A DNA stretch of 64,000 nt, taken from assembly GCF_003574295.1 (NCBI RefSeq), contig NZ_BHGK01000001.1, forward strand, positions 1-64,000, in the 5' to 3' direction. Shown here piece after piece: positions 50,980 to 60,086 of this stretch. Each line of letters begins with the position of its first letter. Positions within the stretch are counted from its first letter, which is position 1. Source of the DNA: Mediterraneibacter butyricigenes. Its GTDB lineage: Bacteria > Bacillota > Clostridia > Lachnospirales > Lachnospiraceae. Both the position numbers and the translations under genes were made by a program. The notes below the pieces were generated by a model. The model worked only from the letters and a program-made list of their open reading frames with translations, was not told the DNA's origin and did not search any database.

Positions 50980-52320
50980 ATGGATTTCACACAGGAATAC
51001 AAGCAAAAGCTTGTAACAGCTGATGAAGCTGTTAAGACAGTTCGTTCCGGAGACTGGGTTGACTACGGCTGGTGTACAAATACTGCTGAAAGTCTGGACA
51101 AGGCTCTTGCAAAACGGACAGATGAATTAACAGATGTGAATGTACGAGGAGGTATTCTTTTTAAACTTCCTGCTATTTTTGAACGTGAGGACGCCGGTGA
51201 ACACTTCACCTGGAATTCCTGGCATATGTCCGGTGTAGAGCGTCATCTGATCAACAGAGGATGCGCTTACTACGCTCCTATCCGCTACTCTGAATTGCCG
51301 CGTTATTATCGTGATTCTGCAACACCAAGCCGTGTGGCAATGTTCCAGGTAGCACCTATGGATGCACACGGATATTTCAACTTTGGTCCAAGCGCATCAC
51401 ACTTGGGTGCAATGTGCGAACGTGCAGAGGTTATTATTGTTGAAGTAAATGAAAATATGCCTCGTTGCCTTGGTGGTACAGAATGTGGAATCCATATTTC
51501 AGATGTTACATATATCGTAGAAGGTGAGAATCCGCCGATTGGTGAACTCGGTGCAGGCGGACCGGCAACTGATGTAGATAAAACGGTTGCTAAACTGATT
51601 GTAGACGAGATCCCTAACGGTGCATGTCTCCAGCTTGGTATCGGTGGTATGCCTAATGCTGTTGGATCTCTGATTGCAGAATCCGATCTGAAAGATCTTG
51701 GTGTTCATACAGAAATGTATGTAGATGCATTCGTAGATATCGCAAAAGCCGGAAAGATCAACGGTTCTAAGAAACAGATTGATCGTTTCAGACAGACATA
51801 TGCATTCGGTGCAGGAACTAAGAAAATGTATGACTATATGGATGATAATCCGGAACTGATGAGTGCACCGGTTGACTATACCAATGATATTCGCAGCATC
51901 AGTGCCATCGACAATTTCATTTCCATTAATAATGCGGTAGACCTTGACCTCTTCGGACAGGTTAATGCTGAAACAGCAGGAATCAAACATATCAGTGGTG
52001 CAGGCGGACAGTTAGACTTCGTACTCGGTGCTTATCTTTCAAATGGTGGTAAGAGCTTTATCTGCTGCTCTTCTACTTTTAAGACAAAAGACGGTCAGTT
52101 GAAATCCCGTATTCTGCCAACCCTGAATCCAGGTTCTGTAGTAACAGATACACGTGCGAACATTCATTATCTTGTTACAGAATATGGTAAGGTTAACTTA
52201 AAAGGTCTTTCTACCTGGCAGAAAGCAGAAGCGATCATCTCAGTTGCTCATCCGGATTTCCGCGATGAACTGATCAAAGAAGCTGAGAAGATGCATATCT
52301 GGAGAAGAAGTAATAAATAG
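50980..52320 (+). CDS. but: Butyryl-CoA:acetate CoA-transferase
   Basis: This enzyme moves CoA from butyryl-CoA to acetate, releasing butyrate and acetyl-CoA, the last step in many gut butyrate producers. The 446-residue protein is a family I CoA-transferase/acetyl-CoA hydrolase: [16 protein letters not shown] at the N-terminus, [11 protein letters not shown] (219-229), the likely catalytic Glu245 in HTEMYVDAF and [21 protein letters not shown]. That last segment is typical of the butyryl-CoA type rather than the 4-hydroxybutyrate type, though the two are close and mixed activity is possible. A Rex-like operator and a strong terminator bracket it. The butyryl-CoA operon is 1 kb away on the other strand. 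Confidence 0.88.
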   Translation: MDFTQEYKQKLVTADEAVKTVRSGDWVDYGWCTNTAESLDKALAKRTDELTDVNVRGGILFKLPAIFEREDAGEHFTWNSWHMSGVERHLINRGCAYYAPIRYSELPRYYRDSATPSRVAMFQVAPMDAHGYFNFGPSASHLGAMCERAEVIIVEVNENMPRCLGGTECGIHISDVTYIVEGENPPIGELGAGGPATDVDKTVAKLIVDEIPNGACLQLGIGGMPNAVGSLIAESDLKDLGVHTEMYVDAFVDIAKAGKINGSKKQIDRFRQTYAFGAGTKKMYDYMDDNPELMSAPVDYTNDIRSISAIDNFISINNAVDLDLFGQVNAETAGIKHISGAGGQLDFVLGAYLSNGGKSFICCSSTFKTKDGQLKSRILPTLNPGSVVTDTRANIHYLVTEYGKVNLKGLSTWQKAEAIISVAHPDFRDELIKEAEKMHIWRRSNK

Positions 52321-52386
52321 AGTAATAGATGACTCTTAAAGGGTTTCCGAATATAATATTACTCTGAGTGTATTTGGATTACGTTA

Positions 52387-52432
52387 CAGGAGCTTGCATG
52401 GAATCTTAAGATTCATGCAAGCTCCTGTTTTT
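52387..52432 (+). terminator. Terminator of the CoA-transferase gene
   Basis: A very long perfect stem (CAGGAGCTTGCATG with CATGCAAGCTCCTG, extended inward by AATC/GATT) is followed by five T. It starts 67 bases after the stop. Confidence 0.92.
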
Positions 52433-52440
52433 GATCTACA

Positions 52441-52462
52441 TTATGCATTCCTTTTGCAGAAG
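52441..52462. repeat. Possible solo fragment of the 59816-59953 palindromic element
   Basis: TTATGCATTCCTTTTGC (17 bases) is identical to 59932-59948, the right end of the 138-bp palindrome, and the next five bases agree at three positions. It lies in the gap between the CoA-transferase terminator and the acetyltransferase pseudogene. The match length is at the border of chance for this window. Confidence 0.4.
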
Positions 52463-52494
52463 AATCAAAAAGATTCAATGCTCCTTTTTTGTTG

Positions 52495-53192
52495 TTATTC
52501 CAATTCATATTTTCCCTTAGCGTAAAAATAGAAAAGTTTTTTTGCAAAAGTAGATCCATGTTTTGTCTGTAATTTTTTCGCAATTTCATTATCTTTTGAA
52601 ATCATATGGAATCATATTATTTTTCATCATCTGATCAGCAATAAATAATTGCATTCTGCTGGCAATATTTTGCCTTCTTAAATCCGGAGCAACATACTCA
52701 ACCCCTAAAGATCCATCCTTATGAATTCCGGCATATGCCTTAATTTCTTTTCCATCATCAAGTACCCACATCTGTTTTTGATTTATTCTGCTTAACAATT
52801 GTTTATGACCTGAACGGATATATGTTTTTTCGATATAGGGGAGATCTTTTATCGTCGCTAATCTTATTTCACTTTTGTCTACCCCTGAAGTTTTTTTGCA
52901 CTAATCCAATAATAAAATCCTCATGATAGGTAAGAATGTTAACTTTGTTATTTTCATTCTCTACATAAGGTAACAGCAGATCGCCTAATTCCTGTTCTGT
53001 CATATTATGAGGAATGTGCCCCATAATGGAGAGCCACGGTTGAAATGTATAATCTTCTGCTATGTAAAAATCTACTGCTTCATATATTATAGATAATCGA
53101 TGATTTACTGCTGCATAATAAGCACGTTTCCAATATTTTGATTTATTTATTTCATATACACATAGTATAATTCTATTTTGTGAACTCTTCAA
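52495..53192 (-). pseudogene. GNAT acetyltransferase, two frame breaks
   Basis: Three pieces in different frames line up into one minus-strand protein. Piece one (53192-52869) runs to LTYHEDFIIGLVQKNF. Piece two, from about 52890, reads EIRLATIKDLPYIEKTY and then AYAGIHKDGSLGVEYVAPDLRRQNIASRMQLF, a GNAT acetyl-CoA-binding region. Piece three continues after about 52612 as MISKDNEIAKKLQTKHG and ends in KGKYELE at 52495. The first break is at a run of seven T (52891-52897); one T fewer would join the frames. The second needs one base removed near 52612. Piece one has no ATG, only TTG, so the N-terminus may also be lost. Sequencing error in the homopolymer is possible for the first break only. 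Confidence 0.72.
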
Positions 53193-53257
53193 TCAAAAGG
53201 TATGCAGATCAACTTTCAGCAGAAAAACTTGCAAAATTCCGGCTATTTTTGTTTAAT

Positions 53258-53298
53258 AGAAAAGAAGCCAATACACAAAAGTGTATGGCCTCTTTTCT
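53258..53298 (-). terminator. Terminator of the butyryl-CoA operon
   Basis: A long hairpin (AGAAAAGA and GCC arms, ATACAC with GTGTAT, loop AAAA) lies 20 bases after the etfA stop on the minus strand, followed by a T-rich stretch (TTCTTTTCTATT). Confidence 0.85.
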
Positions 53299-53317
53299 TA
53301 TAGAGAAAACTAACAAA

Positions 53318-54367
53318 TTATTTCTTAGCAGCGACTGCAGCTTTAATCTGTTCTGTCAGCTGAGGAAGGATCTTATTCAGGTCTCCTACGATACCGTAAT
53401 CAGCAACTTCGAAGATCGGTGCTGTCTCATCTTTGTTGATCGCAATGATCAGATCAGACTCTTCCATACCAGCTACATGCTGGATTGCTCCGGAAATACC
53501 GATTGCAAAGTATACCTGAGGACGAACAGTCTTACCAGTCTGTCCAACCTGAAGATCTTTCGGCTTCCAGCCATTATCTACAACTGCACGTGAGCAGCTT
53601 ACTTCTCCGCCGATTGCTTCTGCAAGATCTTCCAGAAGTTTGAAGTTCTCCGGGCTTCCAACACCACGTCCACCAGATACAAGGATCTTAGCGTCCATGA
53701 TATCAACTGTCTCGGATACAGATTTTACAATATCAATGATCTCAACGTACTTGTTATCCGGTGTAAATCCTGGATTGTACTCGATCACTTCTGCCTTAGC
53801 TCCATCGATCTTGTCGATCTTCTGCATAACACCAGGACGAACAGTTGCCATCTGCGGACGGTTGTCCGGGCAAGCAATTGTTGCGATTGTGTTACCACCG
53901 AAAGCCGGACGAGTCATCAGCAACTGATTGTGCTTCTGCTCTTTTCCTGGCATTGGGTTCAGAGGGAAGTCACCAATTTCAAGCTGAGTACAGTCAGCAG
54001 TCAGACCTGTTGCAACTCGTGCAGACACTCTAGGTCCAAGGTCACGACCGATTGCTGTTGCACCAACCAGCATAATTTCCGGTTTGTATTCATTAATTAC
54101 AGATGCCAGTGCATGTGTGTATGGCTCAGTTCTGTAATCCTTCAGTTCTGGATCATCTACAACGATAACTTTGTCAGCGCCATATGCTGCCAGTTCGTCT
54201 GCCAGTCCTTTTACATCAGATCCGATCAGAACAGCTGTAACATCTGTTTTCAGATCACTTGCAAGATCTTTTGCCTTTCCAAGCAGTTCAAATGCGATTC
54301 CGCTTAAGGTACCATCTACCTGCTGTGCATAGACGTATACGCCCTTATATTCTTCTAAATTCATCAT
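53318..54367 (-). CDS. etfA: Electron transfer flavoprotein alpha subunit
   Basis: EtfA pairs with EtfB to carry electrons for butyryl-CoA dehydrogenase; in clostridia the Bcd-EtfAB complex bifurcates electrons from NADH to crotonyl-CoA and ferredoxin. The protein (about 349 residues) has the N-terminal adenine-nucleotide-hydrolase-like domain and a C-terminal FAD domain with SGGRGVGSPENFKLLEDLA, GQTGKTVRPQVYFAIGISGAIQH and INKDETAPIFEVADYGIVGD. Start codons ATG 54367 and 54364 are equally good. Last gene of the thl operon. Confidence 0.96.
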   Translation of the reverse strand: MMNLEEYKGVYVYAQQVDGTLSGIAFELLGKAKDLASDLKTDVTAVLIGSDVKGLADELAAYGADKVIVVDDPELKDYRTEPYTHALASVINEYKPEIMLVGATAIGRDLGPRVSARVATGLTADCTQLEIGDFPLNPMPGKEQKHNQLLMTRPAFGGNTIATIACPDNRPQMATVRPGVMQKIDKIDGAKAEVIEYNPGFTPDNKYVEIIDIVKSVSETVDIMDAKILVSGGRGVGSPENFKLLEDLAEAIGGEVSCSRAVVDNGWKPKDLQVGQTGKTVRPQVYFAIGISGAIQHVAGMEESDLIIAINKDETAPIFEVADYGIVGDLNKILPQLTEQIKAAVAAKK

Positions 54368-54388
54368 ATTCACCACTTTTCCTTTATA

Positions 54389-55171
54389 CTAAATGATATG
54401 TTTCTCTGTCAATTTGCCCATGATGTAAGCAACGGACTCTTCCGGATCCAAAGTTACAACTTCTCCAGCACCTTTACGTACTTTATCAGAAGCTTTTGCA
54501 ATCTTTGTAGGAGATCCTGCAAGACCGATGTTTGCATCGTCAAGCTCTGTCAGATCTGCTCTGCCCCATGTTGTAATCTCAGCATCAACTGCATCAAAGA
54601 TTCCGCCCGGAGTCATATAACGAGGTTCATTTAATTCAGAAAGAGCAGTGATCAGGCATGGCATCTTAGCTTTCAGTACATGATATCTGTCCTCAAACTG
54701 ACGCTCTACTACTACACTATCTCCATCAATTTTGATATCCTGAGCATAGGAAATTACAGGAATATCCAGATGTTCAGAAATCTGCGGTCCAACCTGAGCG
54801 GTATCTCCATCGATTGCCTGACGTCCTGTGATAATCAGATCGTAATCCAATTTCTTCAGTGCTGCAGCAATTGTGGAAGATGTAGCCCATGTATCAGCTC
54901 CACCAAGAACTCTGTCTGTAACCAGGATTCCCTTGTCAGCGCCCATAGCAAGTGCTTCACGAAGAACGTCTGTTGCCTTCGGGAGTCCCATTGTAAGTAC
55001 AGTAACTTCTGCACCATATTCATCTTTCAGTCTCAGAGCAGCTTCCAGTCCGGCTTTGTCATCCGGGTTCATGATTGCAAGCATTGCTCCTCTGTTAAGT
55101 GTACCATCCGGGTTGAACTGAACTCCACCCTTTGTATCCGGCACCTGTTTTACACAAACAACTATCTTCAC
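54389..55171 (-). CDS. etfB: Electron transfer flavoprotein beta subunit
   Basis: The 260-residue protein has the EtfB pattern: MKIVVCVKQVPDTKGGVQFNPDGTLNR, NPDDKAGLEAALRLKDEYG, GADKGILVTDRVLGGADTWATS, the nucleotide-binding GRQAIDGDTAQVGPQISEHL and the LTALSELNEPRYMTP segment. It sits between bcd and etfA with short gaps. The size and motifs fit the FAD-binding, bifurcating clostridial type, but which type applies cannot be proven by eye. Confidence 0.96.
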   Translation of the reverse strand: MKIVVCVKQVPDTKGGVQFNPDGTLNRGAMLAIMNPDDKAGLEAALRLKDEYGAEVTVLTMGLPKATDVLREALAMGADKGILVTDRVLGGADTWATSSTIAAALKKLDYDLIITGRQAIDGDTAQVGPQISEHLDIPVISYAQDIKIDGDSVVVERQFEDRYHVLKAKMPCLITALSELNEPRYMTPGGIFDAVDAEITTWGRADLTELDDANIGLAGSPTKIAKASDKVRKGAGEVVTLDPEESVAYIMGKLTEKHII

Positions 55172-55185
55172 GATTCTGTACCTCC

Positions 55186-56337
55186 CTATTTCAATAAATT
55201 ACCAGAAATTACCATACGCTGAACTTCTGAAGTTCCTTCGTAGATTTCTGTAATCTTGGCATCACGCATCATACGCTCTACTTCATACTCACGGATATAT
55301 CCGTATCCACCATGAAGCTGAACAGCCTTTGTTGTAACATCCATTGCAACCTGAGCTGCGAACAGTTTTGCCTTAGCAGCTTCTACGCTGTATACCTTCT
55401 GAGTTTCTTTTGCCTTAGCAGCTTTGTAAACCAGAAGCTGTGCAGCCTCTACAGAAGTAGCCATCTCAGCCAACTGGAACTGAGTATTCTGGAACTGTGC
55501 GATAGAACGTCCAAACTGTTTTCTTTCTTTTACATATTCAACAGTTCTGTCTAATGCACCCTCTGCGATACCAAGTGCCTGAGCTGCGATACCGATACGT
55601 CCACCATCCAGTGTATGCATTGCGATACCAAATCCTTTGCCCTTTGCACCAAGGATATTTTCTTTCGGGATTCTGCAATCTGTGAAGATCAATTCATATG
55701 TAGAAGAACCACGGATACCCATCTTCTTTTCTTTTGTACCGAATGTGAATCCTGGTGTTCCCTTTTCTACGATAAATGCAGAAATTTCTTTCTGTTTTCT
55801 ACCGCGTTTTTCTACAACACCAGTAACAGCGATGATAATATATACGTCAGCTTCCTTACCATTTGTGATGAAGCACTTGGATCCGTTCAGTACCCACTCA
55901 TCCCCATCTAAAACAGCTTTTGTCTGCTGTCCCTGAGCATCTGTTCCAGCTCCAGGCTCTGTCAGACCGAATGCTCCGAGTTTCTTACCAGATGCAAGAT
56001 CCGGAACATATTTTTTCTTCTGTTCCTCTGTACCGTATGTCATGATCGGGTCGATACAAAGAGAGGTATGTGCGGAAACGATAACTGCTGTTGTTCCACA
56101 AACCTTTGCAAGTTCCTCTACACACATAGCATATGTAAGAGGATCGCATCCCTGTCCGCCGTACTCCTTCGGTACCGGGATTCCAAGGAAACCATATTTT
56201 GCCATTTTGTCAACAATTGCTCTTGGGAATACTTCTGTTTCATCAGTTTCCTGAGCGAATGGTTTTACTTCGTTTTCGGCAAACTCTCTGAAAAGAGTTC
56301 TGGCCATTTCGTGTTTCTTGTCTAATGCGAAATCCAT
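55186..56337 (-). CDS. bcd: Butyryl-CoA dehydrogenase (short-chain acyl-CoA dehydrogenase)
   Basis: Bcd reduces crotonyl-CoA to butyryl-CoA with electrons delivered through EtfAB. The 383-residue protein has the acyl-CoA dehydrogenase domains in order: N-terminal helical domain (1-120), AFGLTEPGAGTDAQG in the beta domain, and the C-terminal helical domain with QLHGGYGYIREYEVERMMRDAKITEIYEGTSE. Glu367 in YEGTSE is the expected catalytic base of the short-chain type. Its place with crt, hbd and etfBA confirms the substrate. Confidence 0.95.
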   Translation of the reverse strand: MDFALDKKHEMARTLFREFAENEVKPFAQETDETEVFPRAIVDKMAKYGFLGIPVPKEYGGQGCDPLTYAMCVEELAKVCGTTAVIVSAHTSLCIDPIMTYGTEEQKKKYVPDLASGKKLGAFGLTEPGAGTDAQGQQTKAVLDGDEWVLNGSKCFITNGKEADVYIIIAVTGVVEKRGRKQKEISAFIVEKGTPGFTFGTKEKKMGIRGSSTYELIFTDCRIPKENILGAKGKGFGIAMHTLDGGRIGIAAQALGIAEGALDRTVEYVKERKQFGRSIAQFQNTQFQLAEMATSVEAAQLLVYKAAKAKETQKVYSVEAAKAKLFAAQVAMDVTTKAVQLHGGYGYIREYEVERMMRDAKITEIYEGTSEVQRMVISGNLLK

Positions 56338-56373
56338 TTAATTTTCCTCCATTTTCTTTATTCCGACTAGCGT

Positions 56374-57213
56374 CTACTTGGAATAATCATAGAATCCTTT
56401 ACCAGTCTTTCTTCCTAATTTACCGCCACGAACCATCTTGCGAAGCAACGGATGCGGACGATATTTAGAATCGCATGTTTCATTGTAAAGAACTTCCATA
56501 ATTGCAAGGCAAACATCCAGACCAATCAGATCTCCAAGAGCCAGAGGTCCCATTGGATGGTTTGCTCCAAGTTTCATAGCAGTGTCGATACCTTCAACAG
56601 ATGCCACACCATCTGCGTAGATACCAATTGCTTCATTGATCATCGGAATCAGGATTCTGTTTACTACGAATCCGGCAGCTTCTTCTACCTGTACAGGTGT
56701 CTTTCCGATTTCTTCGGAAATAGCTTTGATCTTATCTACAACTTCTTCAGGAGTATTCAGACCTGCGATAACTTCAACAAGCTTCATAACCGGAGCCGGG
56801 TTGAAGAAATGCATTCCGATAACCGGACGATCCAGACCAGCACCGATCTCTGTGATAGACAGAGAAGAAGTATTTGTTGCAAAGATACAGTCAGCTTTTG
56901 CAATATCCTGCAGTTCTTTGAATGTCTGTTTCTTGATTTCCATATTTTCGATTGCAGCTTCTACGATCAAGTCGCAGTCTGTGCAGATGTCTTTTACTCC
57001 TGTTGTGATCTTTGCAAGGATCTTGTCAGCATCTTCCTGAGCCATTTTTCCTTTTGCAATACGTTTCTCAAAGCCTTTTGCGATCTTAGCTTTTCCGTTT
57101 GCAGCAAATTCTTCATTAATATCACAAAGAACTACTTCATATCCTTCTGTCTGAGCAAATGCCTGTGCGATTCCGGATCCCATTGTTCCAGCACCAATAA
57201 TACCAACTTTCAT
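56374..57213 (-). CDS. hbd: 3-hydroxybutyryl-CoA dehydrogenase
   Basis: Hbd reduces acetoacetyl-CoA to (S)-3-hydroxybutyryl-CoA. The 279-residue protein has the NAD-binding loop [18 protein letters not shown], the [14 protein letters not shown] motif, the catalytic His in [17 protein letters not shown] and the C-terminal [13 protein letters not shown]...[13 protein letters not shown]. The start at 57213 follows AGGAGG; the upstream in-frame codon at 57237 would lie in front of that site. Confidence 0.96.
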   Translation of the reverse strand: MKVGIIGAGTMGSGIAQAFAQTEGYEVVLCDINEEFAANGKAKIAKGFEKRIAKGKMAQEDADKILAKITTGVKDICTDCDLIVEAAIENMEIKKQTFKELQDIAKADCIFATNTSSLSITEIGAGLDRPVIGMHFFNPAPVMKLVEVIAGLNTPEEVVDKIKAISEEIGKTPVQVEEAAGFVVNRILIPMINEAIGIYADGVASVEGIDTAMKLGANHPMGPLALGDLIGLDVCLAIMEVLYNETCDSKYRPHPLLRKMVRGGKLGRKTGKGFYDYSK

Positions 57214-57287
57214 TGTAAAACCTCCTGTTTTTAACAATTGCTTTATTGATTCTTAAGAAAACAACCTATTAATGCAGACTTTAAAGC

Positions 57288-58064
57288 CTATTTATTAATA
57301 AAGTTTTTCTCTTTTCTCTTTTCAAGGAATGCTCCCATTCCCTCTTTCTGATCAGCTGTTTCGAAACAGTCACCAAACAGTTTTTCTTCGATCACGATAG
57401 CCTGATCCATATCTACCTGAAGACCATCATTGATTGCCTTCTTGCAGTTACGAACTGCGATCGGAGCATTCTTGCTGATTCCTGCAGCCATCTTTTCAGC
57501 AGCAGCCATCAGTTCTTCCTGTGGATATACTGCATTTACAAGTCCGAGACGATATGCCTCATCTGCCTTGATATTTCTTGCTCCATAAATCATTTCTTTT
57601 GCTTTTCCAACACCGATTGTACGTGCAAGTCTCTGTGTTCCACCAAATCCTGGTGTGATTCCAAGACCTGCTTCCGGCTGACCGAACATTGCATTCTCAG
57701 AGCAGATTCTGATGTCACAACTCATAGAAAGCTCGCATCCTCCACCCAGTGCAAATCCGTTGACAGCAGCGATTACCGGAATCGGGAATGTTTCCAGTTT
57801 ACGGAAGACATCATTTCCCTTCTTACCAAATGCTTCTCCTTCTGCTTTTGTCAGATTGCTCATCTCGGCAATATCAGCACCTGCAACGAAAGATTTATCT
57901 CCAGCGCCTGTTAAGATCAGGCATCTTGTAGACTCCAGATCCACTGCATCGATGGTCTGATCCAGTTCTTCCAGAACCTGGCTGTTCAATGCATTTAAAG
58001 CCTTTGGACGGTTGATGGTGATTACACCAACAAAACCTTTCTGTTCATAACAAATGAATTCCAT
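57288..58064 (-). CDS. crt: 3-hydroxybutyryl-CoA dehydratase (crotonase)
   Basis: Crt removes water from 3-hydroxybutyryl-CoA to give crotonyl-CoA. The 258-residue protein shows the crotonase oxyanion-hole motifs: FVAGADIAEMSNL near residue 65 and FALGGGCELSMSCDIR near 105, then AMFGQPEAGLGITPGFGGTQRLAR with the catalytic glutamates. The start at 58064 has AAAGGAGG; a longer in-frame start at 58118 would precede it. It lies between thl and hbd. Confidence 0.95.
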   Translation of the reverse strand: MEFICYEQKGFVGVITINRPKALNALNSQVLEELDQTIDAVDLESTRCLILTGAGDKSFVAGADIAEMSNLTKAEGEAFGKKGNDVFRKLETFPIPVIAAVNGFALGGGCELSMSCDIRICSENAMFGQPEAGLGITPGFGGTQRLARTIGVGKAKEMIYGARNIKADEAYRLGLVNAVYPQEELMAAAEKMAAGISKNAPIAVRNCKKAINDGLQVDMDQAIVIEEKLFGDCFETADQKEGMGAFLEKRKEKNFINK

Positions 58065-58139
58065 TTTGAAATCCTCCTTTTTGGGTTCAATCCGATTTTC
58101 CTTAAAGGGAGCACGCATTCCTGCGTGCTCTCTATGTAA

Positions 58140-59321
58140 TTAGTCTCTTTCTACGATTGTAGAGCAGCCCATTCCGCCACCGATACAAAGTGTAGCAAGA
58201 CCCTTCTTAGCATCTCTCTTCTGCATCTCATGAAGCAGAGTAACCAGGATACGGCATCCAGATGCTCCAACCGGATGTCCAAGTGCAATTGCACCACCGT
58301 TTACATTGACTTTACTCATATCGAACTCAAGGTCATGAGCAACTGCCAGAGACTGAGCTGCGAAAGCTTCGTTTGCTTCGATCAGATCCATGTCTGCAAC
58401 AGACAGTCCTGTCTTAGCCATAACTTTTCTTGTAGAAGCAACCGGTCCAACACCCATGATAGATGGATCTACACCGCCAAGAGCTCCTGCAACCCATGTA
58501 GCCATTGGAGTCACACCAAGTTCTTTTGCTTTTTCTTCGCTCATAACAACGATTGCTGCTGCTCCATCGTTGATTCCGGATGCGTTACCAGCTGTAACGA
58601 TACCGTCTTTCTTGAATGCCGGACGAAGTTTTCCGATTCCTTCTGCTGTAGTTCCCGGACGCGGTCCCTCATCTGTATCAACAACGATTGTCTGTTTTTT
58701 CTGTTTTACTTCAACCGGAACGATCTCATCTTTGAAACGTCCAGCTTCAATTGCTGCGCAAGCCTTCTGCTGGCTGGCTGCTGCAAACTCATCTAACTGT
58801 TCACGGGTCAGTCCCCACTGTTCTGCAACGTTCTCAGCAGTGATTCCCATGTGGTAGTCATTGAATGCATCCCAAAGAGCATCGTTTACCATGGTATCAA
58901 CCATCGGAGCGTTACCCATTCTATATCCGTAACGAGCGTTCTTCAATGCGTAAGGAGCCATGGACATGTTCTCCATTCCACCTGCTACAACAATGTCTGC
59001 ATCTCCTGCAAGAATCATCTGTGCTGCCATGTTTACACAGTTCAGACCTGATCCACAAACAACGTTTACTGTAACTGCCGGTGTTTCGATCGGAAGTCCA
59101 GCTTTTAAAGAAGCCTGACGAGCTACGTTCTGTCCAAGACCAGCCTGGATAACACAACCCATATACACATGATCAACCTGATCAGCCGGAACGCCTGCTC
59201 TGTTCAATGCCTCTTTGATAACGATTGAACCAAGTTCCGGTGCTGGAGTTGTACTTAAAGCTCCTCCCATTTTGCCGATTGCGGTACGACAAGCACCTGC
59301 CAAAACAACTTTCTTACTCAT
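58140..59321 (-). CDS. thl: Acetyl-CoA C-acetyltransferase (thiolase)
   Basis: Thl condenses two acetyl-CoA to acetoacetyl-CoA, the first step of the butyrate pathway. The 393-residue protein has the nucleophile Cys89 ([15 protein letters not shown]), His349 ([14 protein letters not shown]) and Cys379 ([10 protein letters not shown]), the standard thiolase triad in the standard positions. The start at 59321 is preceded by GCGAGG; the upstream start at 59348 is less likely. First gene of a six-gene operon with a clear promoter and a Rex-like operator. Confidence 0.96.
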   Translation of the reverse strand: MSKKVVLAGACRTAIGKMGGALSTTPAPELGSIVIKEALNRAGVPADQVDHVYMGCVIQAGLGQNVARQASLKAGLPIETPAVTVNVVCGSGLNCVNMAAQMILAGDADIVVAGGMENMSMAPYALKNARYGYRMGNAPMVDTMVNDALWDAFNDYHMGITAENVAEQWGLTREQLDEFAAASQQKACAAIEAGRFKDEIVPVEVKQKKQTIVVDTDEGPRPGTTAEGIGKLRPAFKKDGIVTAGNASGINDGAAAIVVMSEEKAKELGVTPMATWVAGALGGVDPSIMGVGPVASTRKVMAKTGLSVADMDLIEANEAFAAQSLAVAHDLEFDMSKVNVNGGAIALGHPVGASGCRILVTLLHEMQKRDAKKGLATLCIGGGMGCSTIVERD

Positions 59322-59354
59322 AATTTGCCTCGCTTTCTCTTTTAACACATTTGG

Positions 59355-59372
59355 TTGTTAAATATTTCACAC
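59355..59372. promoter_or_regulatory. Rex-like operator at the thl operon
   Basis: TTGTTAAATATTTCACAC on the plus strand has a perfect left Rex half-site and a degenerate right half. It covers about +6 to +23 of the minus-strand transcript, the same position as the site upstream of the CoA-transferase gene. Confidence 0.6.
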
Positions 59373-59383
59373 ACCATGAATTC

Positions 59384-59411
59384 ATTATACCACGAAATTT
59401 TTCATTTACAA
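59384..59411 (-). promoter_or_regulatory. Promoter of the thl operon
   Basis: On the minus strand TTGTAA (59411-59406) and TATAAT (59389-59384) are 16 bases apart; the -35 is the same hexamer as in the CoA-transferase promoter. Confidence 0.75.
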
Positions 59412-59815
59412 GTATTTTTTTCAAAAATGTGCGCTGAATTTATTTTAGCATATTTTATAAGAGATAGGAATCATTTTTTCTGAGAGTTGGTACATGTTGA
59501 TGAAAGTTTTTCAAACTTTAATTTTGCGATAGGATAAAAGATATCTTTTGCCTGAAATCTGCTTATATGGTACCCTTTTTTCGGCGTTTTGTCTAATACA
59601 GGCAAATAATTATGATATAGTCGTTTTCTATATCATTTCTTTAAAAAATCCTAAATATTCTGAATATTGCACGATGGAGAAATCAATCCAAAATAGTTTT
59701 CGAGAATTATTCTCGCTCGAATTTTCTTTCTTTTTTCGGGAATTTTTCAAAATTTCAATCTCCTGAAAGTGTCAAAAAGGAAATAGAACAAAATGCGTTG
59801 ATGTAAACCATTACT
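59412..59815. other. AT-rich intergenic region with small palindromes
   Basis: No credible gene was seen. It contains the 14-base palindrome AAAAGATATCTTTT (59536-59549), a 9-bp hairpin ATGATATAG/CTATATCAT (59612-59636) and CGAGAATTATTCTCG (59701-59715). None has a neighbouring gene that explains it. Confidence 0.5.
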
Positions 59816-59953
59816 CTCCCGCAAAAGGTTGCAACGGGAACCGCTTACGCTTGCCTTCGCCCCATAGAGAGATCCCTTTCGAGCGGCGCCCGCGCTCGCT
59901 CTCAGAAAGTACCGGGGCTTCGGATGTTCCCTTATGCATTCCTTTTGCGGGAG
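59816..59953. repeat. 138-bp palindromic element with 13-bp perfect inverted ends
   Basis: CTCCCGCAAAAGG (59816-59828) is exactly inverted at 59941-59953. Inward, GGGAAC pairs with GTTCCC, CGCCCC roughly with GGGGC, and the GC-rich centre has GAGAG/CTCTC and GAGCG/CGCTC pairs. The whole could form one long cruciform. It sits in an otherwise AT-rich gap, with no ORF of interest, and looks like a MITE- or REP-type insertion. Target duplications are not evident. Confidence 0.72.
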
Positions 59954-60034
59954 TTAAAGTTAATTCCTATAATTCCCATATGAAGTTTGATTTTTCCCAA
60001 AAAGGTTCGATGAACTTTCTTATCCCCTCAAAAT

Positions 60035-60067
60035 ATAAAAATGGCATGGGAAATGATTTCCCATGCC
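60035..60067 (-). terminator. Terminator of the liv/cytidylate kinase-like operon
   Basis: On the minus strand GGCATGGGAA pairs with TTCCCATGCC and is followed by ATTTTTATATTTT, 20 bases after the stop of the kinase-like gene. Confidence 0.88.
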
Positions 60068-60086
60068 AAATATAATCTCAAACCTC

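Noticed and set aside
52589-52798. A separate 69-codon gene next to a 107-codon gene
   Set aside because: Both frames are parts of one broken acetyltransferase; the coding signal continues between and beyond them in shifted frames.
56452-57234. 260-codon open frame on the plus strand opposite hbd
   Set aside because: Cys/Phe/Ser-rich translation without domain features, fully antisense to a confidently assigned gene; an effect of codon bias in the real frame. The similar frames opposite etfB, crt and thl were rejected for the same reason.
59548-59766. 72-codon plus-strand frame in the intergenic region
   Set aside because: AT-rich composition gives Phe/Ile/Ser-rich text with no motif or ribosome site.
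59851-60075. 74-codon plus-strand frame
   Set aside because: It lies across the palindromic element and has low-quality translation; no ribosome site.
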